64,000 bases of DNA from Erythrocercus mccallii (GCA_013397435.1 VZRG01000533.1:186001-250000), one strand, 5' to 3'. Numbered from the stretch's first letter, positions 10,011 through 24,639 are shown. The notes: generated by a model not told the origin, from the sequence alone. Translations and numbers: made by a program.

Positions 10011-12300
10011 AAATTGAAATAGGCTGAGTAGGCTAGTTAAGGTAGGGATCCTGGAAAAAATGTGGAAAACCTGAAGTGGACATTGCCAAATAAAGGGTGC
10101 AATGATGGGTGCTTTATTCCTGCCTATCAGAATAATTATATGTAAAATAATAATGTTTTCTTAAGCATACCTGATGTTCTCTTAATTTTGTTGTGTATTA
10201 AAGTAACATAGTTGTCTTGATTCAAAAGTTATTACAAATATTTGACATAGTCCTGCAGGGAAAAATATAGCACAACCCTAAAAGAAGTCACATTAATTTA
10301 AATAAATTTCATCCATATTAAATTTATTGGGATCTTATAAAATTGTCTCAAAAGGAAATAAATATGGGCATTACCACCCAGAGAAGGGATTGATAAGGTT
10401 GGATTTGGTTAGTTGGTAGCTTTTGTCTGGAAAACACAAAATAAGTCCTGTCTGACTTAATTTGTGAGCTGGCAGAGTAAAATTGGAAAAAAAAATTAAA
10501 AAGTGGTCTGGAAAAGATGTTTCTCAGAAACTTCAGAAGCATAAATTATCAGGTGATTTAAGGCAAGACTAAGGGAGATTGTTGGTCATGAGCATCTGCA
10601 TGAAGATAAGAATATTAGGAGACAGGTGTTAATCTAATAAAATAACTGAACAATGGGCACTGCAAGATCCAGTAGCTAGAAAATTCAAACCAAATACTGA
10701 TGAGATTTGCATTGCAGAAGGTCAGCCATTGCAACAATTTATATAAGGATGCCATAGTTCATCACCTGAAGTTTTCAGGCAAGGATATTTTTATGCTTAT
10801 AGCTTATATTTAATGTTTACTGAACAAGTTTCTGTGAAGTTCCAGAAGTCATCATATTATCTTCTCTCCATTAAAATGTAAAGAGATTGAAATGTTTGAC
10901 TTTATTTCAAAACCGTTTGGCTGTTTAATCCTAACATGAATTTTTGCACTAGTTTTGTGGATTATACAAACCTCAGAAAAACAATTGGATATTCTCATAT
11001 GGAATCAAATGGACTTTTCTCTCTGGTTTCTTTAGCACACACCTCTTTTTATCTTGCCAACTCCAGTGACAATTATGAGTTTCAGCTTAGAACTTCAGTC
11101 CAAAAAAAGAGGATGCTGTTAGACAAAATTTCATATTGAAGCTTTTCTGTCAGTAGAAGGGAAAAACAAAAGTAGGACAATTATTTGCCTTCCCTCCCTC
11201 TAACCAGGAGCTGCTCCAGTATTTTGACTCTGTGAAAAGCAGTAAATTCCCAGAATTCCCAGTATGGAAATGCAAAATGTCACCTATGGGTTGCTCTTTT
11301 ATGTAGTTCTGGAGCATGTTCAGTGGCCAAGTGTTGAGACAGTTAAAGTGATGCTGAAATAAACAACTCCAAAGGTATCAGGAGGATGAACTCTGCTGGT
11401 AGATATTAATGATTATTATCATGGACAAGAATGGGACATATTCTTCTGGTCAGAGCTTTGATCTCTTTGCTGTCTGAGAGAGTTCACTGAGAACCTGTTC
11501 TGGTGTCCCTGGACAGTGCAGATCTAAGGTGGGGCTTAAGCATCCTGCAGCGCTGAAGATGGTTTTAGTGATACCTTATTGTATGGAACAGATTTTTTGG
11601 GTCTGAAGGTGAAGTGAGTCAAGCAAAAGAAATCTAATGGTTTAGTGTTAAGACTAGAATTCAGTTTAATATTTTCTCCCTCTACATGTTTTTTTCAGCA
11701 GTATGCTTTAATAGTTTCCTTACACAAGGTATGATTCCCTTACAAATTTCCCTGGAAGTGGTATGACATGTGACTGCCAGTGGGGATTCTCCGGTGTTCC
11801 CATTTCCACCACTCTCAGAAATGCATAAATTTGGAGTAATACGGGCTTCATATGACAACAAATCCCTTCTCTGATTGTAGCAAAGCCCTGTTATCTTGCA
11901 GGTGGATCAGTTGAAATCAAATGAACAAGTAAATATATTAACTTCTTTCTGTCCTTCCCCACTTCAGTCTTCTCCTGTCTTTAGTTATTGTTTTCCTCCT
12001 TGGTCTTGCAAGCAGGCAAGAAATTAATACTGAATTTATGAGAATATTCCCAAGAGAGTTTATTTCATACACACTTATTAACACGACGAAGAATTGAAAC
12101 CACAGAACTTTTAAATGCCTGGCTGGGTTTGGTCAGGTGTTAAGATGACCAAAGCTACCAAATCTTTAGGTTTCTATGCAAGGACTGAACTTCATCACAC
12201 TGGTGGTCCCTTCCAGTAGCTATGAAGTCATGGGGACAAAGATGCTTGCACAAAATTGATGGTTAAAGGTTTTGTTGAACTTAAATTATGATCAGGTAGG
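10011..12300. other. Gene-less; first part may be more LINE relic
   Basis: From 10011 to about 10700 the A-rich, stop-filled sequence is compatible with continuing CR1-like LINE remains, but only one short block near 10440 supports it. From 10700 to 12300 I see no gene or element. Confidence 0.4.
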
Positions 12301-12522
12301 GGATGAATTTAGGAAGGAGTTCTTTGCTGTGAGGGTGGTGATGCCCTGGCACAGGTTGCCCAGAGGAGCTGTGACTGCCCCATCCCTGGAAGTGCCCAAG
12401 GCCAGGCTGGATGGGGCTCTGAGCAACCTGGGATAGTGGAAAGTGTCCCTGCCCAGGGCAGGGGGTTGGAACGAGATGGTTTTTAGGTCCCTTCCAACCC
12501 AGACCATTCCATGACTCTATGA
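12301..12522 (+). mobile_element. CR1 LINE 3' end, well preserved
   Basis: This sense copy runs from the ATTTAGGAAGGAGTTCTTTG block through GCCCTGGCACAGGTTGCCC, CCATCCCTGGAAGTGCCCA and GGGCAGGGGGTTGGAAC to the ACTCTATGA tail. It is the least damaged 3' end in the window. It serves as the internal reference for the interrupted copy at 1149-2073. Confidence 0.94.
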
Positions 12523-15500
12523 ATTTTTGATATTTTAAAAAAATATATTTTTTCATGCATCTTTGTGAATCTGCAGTGCATCTCCAAGGAAGAGCACTAT
12601 TTACAACACACTATCTATCTCTGTGGGATCCTGATATGTTTATTTGAGGCTGGACAGATGTGATCTTTTTAATTTCAGAAAAATATTGAAGCAGATCTAT
12701 AGGCCTAGGAGTTCCCGATTGATTTAGTGAAGAGAACACTGTAACTTCTCTTAAAGGGTCAAGAAATAGGACAAATAACCAAAAATCTTCTTGCACTTAA
12801 TTCCCATAGATATTGTAAAACCAAAGAGCTGGGAACTAAAGCTCCATTTTAGGAATTCCTTCTTTGATTTTTTTTGTCAAATAGATCTTTTGATAACATT
12901 CAGAGAGCTTTTAAACTATTTTATTTTCCTTTCAGGTCAATGTGAGACTTGCCTAGTGGTCAGCTTTCTAAGCTATTGCACTTCCCATTTAAATGGGAAC
13001 ATAAAGATCATTACATTGCAATTGGCACGCATCAGGGTTCCCTCCTATTTTACCACCAGGTGAGATTTTAAAGATTTTTGAGCTGTTCAAGGGTTGAAAA
13101 GAAACCCAAAGAAATCATTTTATCTAGCTGAAGATAACTGATTTTTCACAGGAAAGGTAAATGAAGCCAATGTATTTTGCATAATGAAACAGATGACAAA
13201 CTGGGCAAACTGATCAATTAATGAGCTTCCTGTAAAGCAAAAATGCAGGAAAATGAGCGAGGAGCAGAAGAAATCACTCTGATCTTCAAATTTAACAACC
13301 ACTTCTAATCAAAGAGTATTCCAGGATACCTAAAGTCTTCAGCTCCCTCAAATGGTCAGCACTATTTGAGGAAAACTTATCTACTTATCTGTCAGGTGCT
13401 GAGTACTGCCAGTCAGAGATGGCAATTTGCAATGCTAAGGAAGAATCACAGACAAGAAGAAGTGAGTCTGATATGGCCCCACAAAACACTTTGTTTCCTT
13501 CTTCCTTCGAGTGTTCATTGTCTTTGTGACAGTTCCTCATCATCCACTTTGCCATAAGCTACCTCCAAAAACAGAGCTAAAGAGCTCTGAAATTAAGGGG
13601 GGCCTTGCCCATTACTCAGCTTGGCTTTGATCAAGTCTATGTCAATGTAATTTGCAATCCTATTCTTTGCTGAGTGCTTTTATGGAAGCTTCCTTAAGTG
13701 CTGGGGCTGTACTCTTTGGGCTGGTCAGATGGAGAAAAGACCTTTTCTCCTGCAAGAAAAGTGCATTCATAGGGTGTGCAGGTGTCCAGCCTTGCGCAGT
13801 GAGCCTGCAGAAGCGTCTGTGCAAACGTCCTCTGCTTGGAGAGCAGCTGTTCCCAGTGTTGCTGCTTGCACTGGGGCCAGCTGGGGCCTCATCCCAGCTT
13901 TGATCCCTCTTGATTTCATGGCGAGCTGCCACTTTCAGAGGAGGCTGCTGATAGGCACGTTCTGGTGGCCTTTTCTCATGTGGTGCCTGGACTCTCAGGT
14001 GCTCTGGCAGCCCACTGTGCTCTCTGCTGCACAAATACCTAGTGAATGACAGATTGTGACGCTGAAGATGTAAAAGCATTTAAATAGCCAATAATGTTCC
14101 TATCCCTATGGTGTCCAAGCATCATCTAGAAAAGAAGGTTATCAAGCTAATAAATCTAATCCTTAGCTTCCCTTAGAGTAGCTGAGCCTTGGTATATGGA
14201 AATTGTTGATACAGAAGTTAAACACAAGTGCTGTTACTGAAGATACAGACAGGGAGAGATTCAAGTATCAAATAATGAAGGCTATAACAAAGATCAATGA
14301 CTTCAAAATACTTCCCAGTACGTTGCTGCCTAAGCCAGCTATCAGTCTGCCTGAAGAAGCATAAATATAATGCAAGAATTGAGAAAAGGAGGAAGTCAGG
14401 CAAGGATGTTTTTACCTTTCAGCCACATGCTGTGTTGGCTGCTGTTTTCACTCCAGATGTGGCCCCAGGTATCCTTCAGAAATGAGATCTGGATTTATTC
14501 AGGCTGATATCTGGTCTGTTTGTGAATGCTTTTGTCTCTGTTCCTTCTTTTAGCTTAGCTATCATCCTTCTTCTCGGGTACATATAAACTTTGAATTAAA
14601 GGTGAGGCCACTGCTCGACAAAGAGAATGTGGCATAATTTATTTCTAATATAGGCTGACACCTTACTCCACAATATTTTGAGGGCCAGATCCCAGAAAAG
14701 CATGAAGAAAGAAAAATGTTAGTCCTAGTTAGTGTTCTAACAATTTAGTAGTAAATGTTTTATTGGTTTTTACAATGTGATAGATTGTCATTTTGGGACG
14801 AGGGGCTCAGTATCCCATTAAAAGGAAAAAGCAGCTGCTTAGAAGGACATGATATTTCAGCTCATTTTTATTAACTGGTTACATTTAGAAGGCACAATAA
14901 GTTTTGCTTCTTGGTCTACTTTCCACTCAGAAAAAAAGAGGAGGTATATTAATAGTTTCTAGTATTTAGATTAGAAGTGTGAATTGTTTTTTTTTTTCTC
15001 TAAGAAATTGCATTTTTCCTTACTGAAGGATAAATAACAGCAGCAGCAATAGTAACATCAAATGTTGATTCTGTTAATAACTTCCCTTTGTAACGCAATC
15101 ACGACTTGGACAATAGGTGCCCTTTACACTGCAGAAAAATTCTAGCACCTTTACAAAACTGTGGGAGATGGACTGTTATTGGATGCAGCCCAGGATTCAT
15201 CCTGGCTTTAGCACAGGTTTGGAGAAGGACTGTTCACGATGAAAATGGGCATGGTTGCATGGATTTTAATTAGCTGAAGTTAGGGTGTGTTTAGCCAACA
15301 ACGTGTTGAACATGATTTTTCCATACCTATAATAGCAAAGTCATGCTCATGCTGTGTATACTGTCCTTCTGCAAAAGGGAATACATTTCCTGCTTGGATG
15401 TCTTTTAGTGTTCGCTTCAGAAAGCACCCAGTCAACTGAGAAAATTTCAAAAAAAGTCAGCTTTTGATTTTCTTTATGTTTTGGTAGTATGGATCTTTTG

Positions 15501-16532
15501 ATGTTGTTATGTTTTTCGGTTTTTGACTTTTTTTGGTTTCCTTTAAACTCCCCATGGAAAATCAGTTGTGCTTGTTTGGTTTTTTTTTTTCCCGGAGTGA
15601 ATTTCATGTCTGCACAGTTACATATACTCAAATATTCTCATTAGAGAATTATTATTTTTAGGATTATAATGCTAATTGAATCTCGGATTGGTCTGAGCCT
15701 CCAGCATAGCTGCATATTGAATGAAATGCCTCTGCTTGCAGGACTGCATTTGAATACATCTTATGCTTTGTATCTGTTTGATTCTACGCAGGGAAGACCT
15801 TGTTGCTTGAGGGTGAAAGGAAATCAATTTTTACAGTGATTCCTGCATTAAAGACAGACGTGCCAGAGGTCATTCTTGATCCATATGCTGTCATTGTTTA
15901 TTCATGGGGGATAAGGTAGTTCTTAAGTTAGAAGAGAAATTTTCCATTAGGATTTAATGCAGCAGCTCAAGATATAAAAGTCTAATGTCTTAGTGCACAC
16001 TGGGAAAGTGGGGAATTTAAGTTATTACAGAATCACAGCAAGGTCTTGGGGGCCTCTGTCACAATGATTTGGTGTCATCTGAGGTAAAATGGAAAGCAAT
16101 CATCCAGAGGAAGAACAAAAGAAATGAAACTCTAGTTACTAATCTATACTATTTACACAAAGACCCAACATAAATGGAAACTGAAGATGAAGAACTCTGT
16201 ATCAGCTCATCCTTTGAATCTCAGTAGGAGTAATTATTTTTTTAAAGTCTGGATTTTTATTTTTTTCTCTCCCATTCGTTCTTTAGATCTTCTTGTTTTG
16301 TTTTTACACTTGAAGGAAAAAAAAAAGAAAAAGAAAAAAGCTGTAACAATTCATTCCTGTCCATGGGGAATAGCATGCAGGTCATAGACCAAGGAACTGT
16401 ATTACTACATTAGTGCTGAAATCCACCAACTGAATTAAATAAGTACTTGAAATGAAATAAATAAGGTACAACTTGCTACAAGGTTTCTAAAGAAGAAACC
16501 TTGCACCCAACAGTGACTTTGAAGTTTTACTT

Positions 16533-16563
<31 letters not shown>

Positions 16564-19167
16564 TTTTGTATTGTTATTAGTATTCTATGCTGGTGTTCAG
16601 AGTCCATGACCTCTGTGCAGTCCCTTGAGGATGTCAGAGATCTGAGAGCCATTGTTGTGCATGTGTTCATTAGGTATAAAGACAAAGGTACTGATCTAAA
16701 TGCAACTGAAAGTCAAAGCTTCCCCAGATTTTGTTGTTGCACTTAAGGGCTGAACAAAATAGCAATCCAGAGCTGGTAAATTTCTGTCCTCTGTTTTTGA
16801 AGAGTAAAATGTCTCTGCTAAAGTACTTTGCTGAGAAATTTAGTAGCCAGTTGTATTTTGGGGGCTGATGGCAATAATGTTAAAAAAACCCCTATATAAA
16901 TGAAAAGAGCCCTACTAAAATACAATAGTTTTAGTCTTTCTCTTAAAAAAGTCCATATCAAAACTAAAACCATTTTAGGAAAACACAGACTGGACCTAAG
17001 TGTTCTTGATGTTTGTAATGAGACTCTCCAAACTGCTTTGCAAATATTCAGTGTTGTGCAGTAACTTATCTGCAAAAAGTTCCTAGAAATAGTCATGCAG
17101 GACTGTTATTGCCAATTCTGCTAATTTTCCTTGTAGTGCAATTGGCCTCAAAACTCCCTTTTTGTTAGACATAATATTCACAAAAAATTATAGACACCGT
17201 GTGCCTCGATGGATTTAAATATAAGTGGATATGCCAAACAGAGAGAGTATGATTATTGCTTAGACTGTAGTTATAAATGTCAGCTACAGAAAGAGAGATT
17301 CTCCCCTGCAAAACAATGTGTGAGATCACCACCCACAGCCCTTGGGGGTATTTAGGTGTGTCTTCAGTTCACACTGAAAGAGACTTAGGAAATTTTAGAT
17401 TTAGGGACAGGAGGAGATCACTGGGCCCAGTATCCTGTCTTTGCCATGTGGGCTTACTCATGGCTCTGCTGGAGCACCCTGGTTTCCCAAACAAACCACA
17501 GCTCTTTGGTTTGGAGAGTTTTCTGCTAATTAAGGGAAATTTAGTTAAATTTTTGAACTGTGAGATGCGTCATAAGCACTGATATTTGTATATCTGTCTA
17601 GCTCACTGTCTCCTAACTCCTTTGGATGCACTTATTTCTTATGTTGCTCATTAAGAAAATAATCCCAATTACTCAATGTAAAGAAATGCCGAGGAAGTGT
17701 GGGGCTTCAGTACAATTTACTTGAACAGAAGGTAGGAAACATTAGTATCGATGCATTCCAGGGCTTGCTAGCAAAGCACAACTAAATTTAGCAGCCAGAG
17801 ATATTGATTTGATTAAAAATTGTTTTAAGACTTGTAAATGTCACTGGAACTTAACAAAATGAACATTATTAAATCCTTCTGGTGATGGGGAAAACTAACA
17901 AAGGGATTTACAGTGGTTTCTGTAATTAATTGCTCTGTCATGATTTATATTAACTTACAGTACAACTCCATTAGCTCAGACCTGTCATCTCTGCTCAAGG
18001 AACCACCAAGTAATCACTACCACATTAAAGAATAAATTAGTTTTTGGCTTGGAGCCTAGCTGTAGAATGTTCCATTTGTGTCTGCTGTAGACATATGTAC
18101 CTAATAAAGTTGGGAAGAACGAGTTAAACTACGTATATATCAATGTCGGCTGACTGTATTTTAGAGATGATATGATCAGCATTGTTCATTAGGCCTAATG
18201 AATCATTTAATTTCTGTTGCTTGCCTCCTGTTTTGGTGAACAACTTTGGAAGAACTATGAAGCAGGAGATGATTGAAAATAGGTAGGTCTCCTGAGATCC
18301 TCCTTCCTTCACATTCTGCGACCTGTGGTTGTAGTAATAACTTCATATGGTTTTTGTTAACACTTCATTACCCCAGACTTGGATAAATTATCCTCCTGCT
18401 TCTTCCCCAGTGGCAGACACATGGGTGAAGCCAAGGTCTTAGCTACTACTTACAGTAGATTATGGGATTTGTGAGGTTCTATCAAATTATCTCTGGCTTT
18501 GATAGTTTGAAGATGTTTTAAGTGGTTTTTCTGTTAGTGTGTTATGGCTTGCACAAGAAGTTGTTTTACATTTCCACATATGCTGTAATGTTCTTAGGAG
18601 CCTGCAAGCAAAGTTTTCAACCAATTCATCCTTTATTTTCCCCCCTGGGTCCTGGAAAGATCCCCTTGAGGCATATCAGCACGTGGCCAGGAAGGCAGCA
18701 GTGGCACTTTGAACATGAGGCTGGCTGTTCCTCTGAAGTGTCATGTGGTTAAACAAGAGTTTTGGGCAGACTTCATGACTTGTGAATGTGCATCACGTGT
18801 AACACCTCAGAGGGTTTGTTGTGCACTTGAAGCTTTTAGTCCTTTGACAAGCTACTGAAATTAAAAATATGTCGTTTATTAGCTCTGTTGTTCAAACCAG
18901 TACATTATCCCTTCTCTTTAACCAACAATGGAAACCACACTGACAGCCTTGCTAGTTTTATTGTTTCCTACTATTTATGGGGTGTTGCATGGGTCTCGGT
19001 TCTCCTTCCTGACCTCAGTGACAGTGTTGCCCTTGGAGCTGAAATAAGGACACGTGTGTCAAAAACCTAATGAAAAATCCAGACAAGTCTTAGCTGATCT
19101 TGCAGCTAGGGAAGATTTGAACCTTGGTTCCCCAAGAAGACCTAACAGGCCTGCAAGCAAACAAGAC
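12523..19167. other. Long gene-less stretch
   Basis: There is no credible coding region. A moderately GC-rich patch at about 13640-14060 carries overlapping open frames on both strands (up to 139 codons, minus), which is typical of GC-rich DNA with few stops and not of a gene. Runs of T and A occur near 14988, 15580, 16315 and 16531. The area from about 15620 to 15760 and from 17600 to 18000 is rich in TAAT/ATTA motifs and low in repeats, so it could hold conserved regulatory DNA; that cannot be shown from one sequence. Confidence 0.45.
16531..16567. repeat. Poly-T tract
   Basis: A nearly pure T run, interrupted only by single C residues. It lies about 190 bp downstream of an A-rich run (16315-16340), but no element can be recognised between them. 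Confidence 0.95.
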
Positions 19168-19431
19168 CCAAGACAAAGGGGAATGGCTTTGAAATGAAGG
19201 AGAGAGATTAGATTGGATAGTGGGAAGAAATTCTTCCTCGTGGTGGTGATGATGCCCTGGCACAGGCTTCCCAGGGAAGTCATGGATGCCTCATCCCTGG
19301 AAGTGTTCCCCAGGCTGGATGGGGCCCTGAACAACACGGTCTAATGAAATGTGTTCCTGCCCATGGCAGGGGGTTGGAACAGGATGGTCTTTAATGTCCC
19401 TTCCAACACAAACCATTCTGTGATTTCATGA
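19168..19431 (+). mobile_element. CR1 LINE 3' end, 5'-truncated
   Basis: This sense copy starts near AGACAAAGGGGAATGGCTTT and includes the GGAAGAAATTCTTCCTCGTG block and CCTCATCCCTGGAAGTGTTC. It ends TTCTGTGATTTCATGA, a mutated form of the ATTCTATG tail. About ten bases are missing before CCAGGCTGGATGG compared with the copy at 12301. Confidence 0.92.
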
Positions 19432-22400
19432 ATGTGCACAAGCTTAGGAGTGGGAGATGAGTCAGCGTGGCATCCCAAGCAGAGGGAATAAGTTGGCCAG
19501 GCAGTAGGGAGGTGGGCTATTGAATGGATATTTTGATGAAGTGTCCTGGACACAAGTGATGGCTTGGAGTGATGTCACATTCCTCCCCTCAGCTGCAATT
19601 TGAGATAATTACAGCTGCAGCAGGGTCAGATTCAGAGTGCACAAACACCGAGAGTGCTTCTAAAAGATACGGTGTTTTTGCAGATTTTACTGGACACTGG
19701 TTATAAGTAATTTTAAACAATAACATATTTTATATTAATGGTAATTTGCTAGTGTCCCAGAGAAAAAGTCAAAGCCATGCCTGGCATATTCACAGAAGTG
19801 GCCAAGGCACAGATTTTTGTGAGCCCTCCATCTGTTGATGCCAACACAAGGACAGGAAGGAGTGTGAGTTTCAAACCTCTTTTCTATGAAGGGCTCTGTG
19901 CCACTCTCCACTGTTTTCAGTAGAGCTACAGTAAAACTCAAACTTTTTTTTTTTTAAATCTGTGAGTTTACCAGATCTCTTGGCACGATGACTGCTGTGC
20001 CTTTCTTTGAATGCCACAGCACAAGCATTAGGTTCAGTGGCAAGAGACACTGTCATTTCTAGTGTCCCAGACTGCTAATCTTTAAATATTGTTGTATCAG
20101 CCAGCTCTTTTCTACACATGCCATCATGACTGGCACTGCCAATCTACTATTTATGTGGATTATGTTCAAACCATCTGTTTTAAAATAATAGTAACGATCT
20201 CTTGAATAGAAATATGTGTGCTGACGTAAAGTACAGGGCAATGCTAGGGAAGTATTACAAAATGGATGGACGTTAATTTGCAAATGTTCGGTGATGGAAG
20301 AGATATATATCTATTAAATAGCCCCAAGAGGAAAAGAAAAATGGGCCAATAACACCCCCCTGTTATTTTGCTGGATGTAACTTGGACCAGAGTTTGTTCC
20401 AGTGTTTAGAGACAAGCCTAGTTTTATTTTTCAGTCCAGACCTAGTGGGAGTTATTCAAAATGGTGCAGTTGTGATTCTAATACTCCCCCCACGAACTTG
20501 CAGAAAGTACAGATCACTATCCAAACTTTGTGGTTTGGTCTCACATTTCTTATGCAAGTTTTCAAAATTAGCCATGAAATGAGGTAGTGCTTTTGTACAA
20601 ACTTGATGGAAAATGGGAGGTAGAAAATCTCAAGAGAATATCAGTTTTCAGGAGATTTCAATATGCCCTGAATTCAGTGGGAATAGAAAATCTGTGACAA
20701 TAGCTTTTCTTTTAAAGATCAATCTAAACCTCTAGCTTTAAATCTAGTCTTCTAGACTTCTGGCTCAGACCCATCACAAAATATTTTAGCGCTTCCCTTT
20801 CTTGTGCCAGGCAAAATCAGGCGCTGTTGTCTAATTTGCATTTCCAAAGAACCTATAACTGCAGCCTCTCCAGTGAGTGTTGAAGTGCAGAGACATACAA
20901 AACCATTTTTAAAATATTTTATTTTACAAACCTCGGAGAATATAATGCTCTGGTTTAGGTAATTTCTTACTTTATGTGAACATGCTTGTTTCTGAAGTCA
21001 GCAGAGTTCTTGGCTGTACTTTTCTCCTAAAAAAAAAAGAGGAGGAAAAAAAAAAGCTTCTGCTGAAGCTTCGCTGTTTAAGGTTGAGAACATATTTGCC
21101 AAGCCAGTGTCTAATGTGATCATAACAAGCCAAGGGGGTATATTTTCCTCTCAGATACCTTCCATTAACATCAGAGCACTTACCACTTTCCCTTACCACA
21201 GTCAAGGGAATCTTTACTTGAAGAGGAACAAAATAATGACCACAGGCTTTGTCTGGGGTAATTTATAATCTTCCAGACTGTCTTACTAGCAAGAACCAAA
21301 AAGTCCTAATGAATTATCAATACGCACACCTGCTTTACCTATTGCTCTGGAAAACAAGAGATTTAGTTTATCTGGGATTCTGTTACATTATTTTACTGGT
21401 TCAAAGCTCTTTGTTGGATTCTCTCCCTCTACAGTCTTGCACCAATTTCAGATTAGTTACTGGTAGTGACTGAATACACTGCTGAATTTAGTGTATCCAG
21501 TGGTAAAATGTCAAAGTGTGTGATATTTGATTATCAGAAGTGAAGTTAGATGTGACTATAAAAGCTTTTGTCCCTTTCAGAAATGGCAGTGCATGAGCCT
21601 TTGAAGTTAGAAGCAAAAGAACATATAATCTGATTGCTTTCACATTCATATTTTAGTGTATGCAGGAATTGTTCTTACAGGCAGAATAATTGATATTAAT
21701 GTTGTTATTATAAATTATTATTATTCTGCTATAATTGCCTTTTAAGAATGGGTTGATGATTTATGCTTTCCATAAAAGCACAGGTTTCTTAAAATGGAAA
21801 ACAATCAAAGTCCATCAGGTTTCGAACATATAAATTTAATCACTCATCACACAGTAATTGATAATCTCGTACATAAATATGTCATATTACCTATTCAAAG
21901 ATGCAAACCACATATGCCAAAAGGAACAGAGTCCACACTTGAGGTCTAAAGGATTAATCAACGTTTTTATATATTCCTCAGTGTTCCTGCAGACCAATAA
22001 AATCCTTGGCCATGACCTGATACCAGGTCCTTTTCACACTAGAGATTGCTCAATAGCAGCTTAATGGTTTTGTTACATGATACTAAAATATATTATAGGT
22101 TTTGCAGATACTTCTGCTCTACTACAATCATCACTCTAATAGCTCAGAGATTAAGGTGTTGCCACTTGCCCAGAGCTCTGTCTTCTCTTTCAATCCCTTC
22201 ATGAAATGACATTGTGTCTCCACCTTGCTTATTTTATTCATTAAAACAAGCTTTATTCCTGAGAATAAAATAAAATCCCTGTGTAATCTCTATGCATTCC
22301 CATTGCCATCCCCTGTTCCCTCCACTGTTTCTCCTGTTCTAGTTAACAATTTACCTCTCTTAATTAACTCAATGGATCTATTAAGTGTCTAAACTTGATC

Positions 22401-22847
22401 TGAGGAGCTCAGCAGCTACAAAGCTTGGGGTCATGGTACAAAATTCCAGAACAGCACTAGGCTCAGTGCAGAGCATTTTGGACAGCAACATTCCCAGCAG
22501 CAGTGTTTTTTACCATTACACCACAGCACTCCAGTGCATCAACAGCACTTCTGGTGCTCAGTTTGGCTCAGGGTCTTGTAAAACTTTCTGCTGCACAGCC
22601 TGGGTAACCTTGCAACTTTATCACCTCCAGCCACTTTTTATGCTAGCACAGGTTCTCTCTTTAGGAGCTTGAATTCCTTATTGCCCAGACTCAGACATTG
22701 CTGCCGTGTTCTACCCCTTAAGTATTTCTTTGTGCCGAGTAACCTGATGTGTCACTCTCTGTCAGTACTTCAACTAGACTAGTCCTTTGCACTGAGAAGA
22801 CAGCAACTCTCTGCCAAAAAGGGCTGTCAATCAAATTAGCAGAAAAA

Positions 22848-22874
22848 ACTGGGATCAAATACTTAGATCCCAGT
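22848..22874. repeat. 9-bp inverted repeat, 9-nt loop
   Basis: ACTGGGATC at 22848-22856 pairs exactly with GATCCCAGT at 22866-22874. Three more A-T pairs are possible after a one-base bulge. The stem is too short to call a microRNA precursor. Confidence 0.75.
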
Positions 22875-24639
22875 GTTTCCAAACATTGAACTAAACAGGG
22901 AACAAAAGCTGTAAATCATGCAGCCACTCCTGAGCTTTGTGAAGGTATTTCTGCAGTGTTCTACCATAGCCTCTCAGATCAGATATTTTTGGACTTGATT
23001 TTGGAAAAATGAACTTAAAAAATATTATAGTAACCTAGGATAGAAGCCTAAACCTAAAATAACTGGGAACACTATGGTAAGAAGGCCTTTTAATGGTATG
23101 TTTTAAATTGCTTTTTATGGATAATCTTTGGCTGGTAGAGGACAAGGGGGAAGAAAGTTGATACTGAGAGGCTTGTACAGAACCAAAGCACAGAACCTCT
23201 GCAGAGCAGCTCAGGGAAAAAAAAAAAGTCTACAAGTGGTTTGGCAAGTGATCTGGCAGTAAAACTGTGGCAAAATTGCATGAGATGCAGTCTGGAAGAA
23301 TGGAGGGAAATCAACAAGTGGGAGAAACTGTGCCCTTCCAAAGCAGCAGCAGCAAACACAGAGACAACGGTACTGGGAAAAGTCATAATAAGTTTGAGAG
23401 TCTGAGACTGCTTCTGCTGCAAGGAAAATAGGAACTGTCTGGGAAAGGGATCTGTGAACAAAGAGTAAAGGGTGATGTAGCCAGCGAAGATAAACTGGCA
23501 CTTACGGTGTTGTGGAAACTACTGAACCAAACAGGCTCTGGCAGACTGGGAAATGGCTCCGTGATGATCAGGCTGCATCCAGGATTCAGAAAAAAAATGG
23601 ATAATTGTTTTTGGAAATACACAACAAAACTGTGTGTGTTACCTACTAAGCCCTTACTCTTCTGTGTAAGAGGAGTGGAGTGTGCCATGGTTCTAGGAGC
23701 TCATTTTTCCTCACTAAGTGCTGATCTGATGGAATCCCCCAGACCCAGCTTGGATCCATAAGGGAACAGGCAAGGTTCCCCTGCTTCAGGGGTGCAACGT
23801 GTGTGTGTGCAGCAGCACCCCTGGGGCAGGTGGCAGAGGAAGATGGGACTGTCTGAGCAAAATGAACATGCAGTGCTGTGAAGTTATTCCCTCCATCAGG
23901 ATGTGCAGCTCTTCCTTACTGCTTTTATTAAAAATGAACACATTTTTGACTGGCAGAAGAATGAGTGTAGTATATGCTGCAGCTTTTTCTGAGGTGTTTT
24001 TGTATGCAGTATCACTAGCTAACCCACCTAAAAATTTCAAGGCAAATTTAAAAGTCGTGTTTACAGAATTGGTTAGCTTGAGGTTTCTGTGGATTTGGCT
24101 TTTTTTGTGTGTATCTTTCAAAATACTTATAGGTTAAACATGCAAGCCCTTTGGTATTTTCAGAAACCCAACTCCAGGTCTCAGGGCTTGAAGTTTTGCA
24201 GCATCAAAAGCATTGTCAGCAAAGTTTGTGCCATTCCTGGGTATGTTTCTGCCTGCTTCTGCCATCATTCCCTGGGGTTCAGGGCTCGCAGAGGCTTGTG
24301 ATGGCCAGCTGAGCTTTGCTGCCTTGCCATGGCCATGGCAGAGGTGACAGGCTCTGGTGGCAGCTCCACACCAACCCTCCCAGGTCCTGCATCTGTGCCA
24401 GGCATCATCTCTCACAGGCTGATGCGCAGATCACCACTTTGCCCAGCTTCCTTGGGAAAATAATAATGCAGCTTCTGAAACCAGCTTTTGGTCTTATTTA
24501 TTCTTTTTCCTCTGTGTTACAGTAAGAATGAGTGGACTCAAGTGACTCGTATTGCCCGTCCCCTTTATTGCAGGGCAGGCAGGGCATTGTTTTTAGCCCC
24601 CCACAGACTGCTGTAACATCAGGCCTATTTTTCTCTCAA

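Noticed and set aside
12026..12070. AATAAACTCTCTTGGG-like polyadenylation context on the minus strand
   Set aside because: A single motif without LTR ends is not enough.
13660..14079. 139-codon minus-strand frame with overlapping plus-strand frames
   Set aside because: GC-rich patch with few stops in several frames at once; no family resemblance.
16027..16060. ACAGAATCACAGCAAGGTC as a CR1 tail in antisense
   Set aside because: The match stops after about a dozen bases; the next CR1 block is absent.
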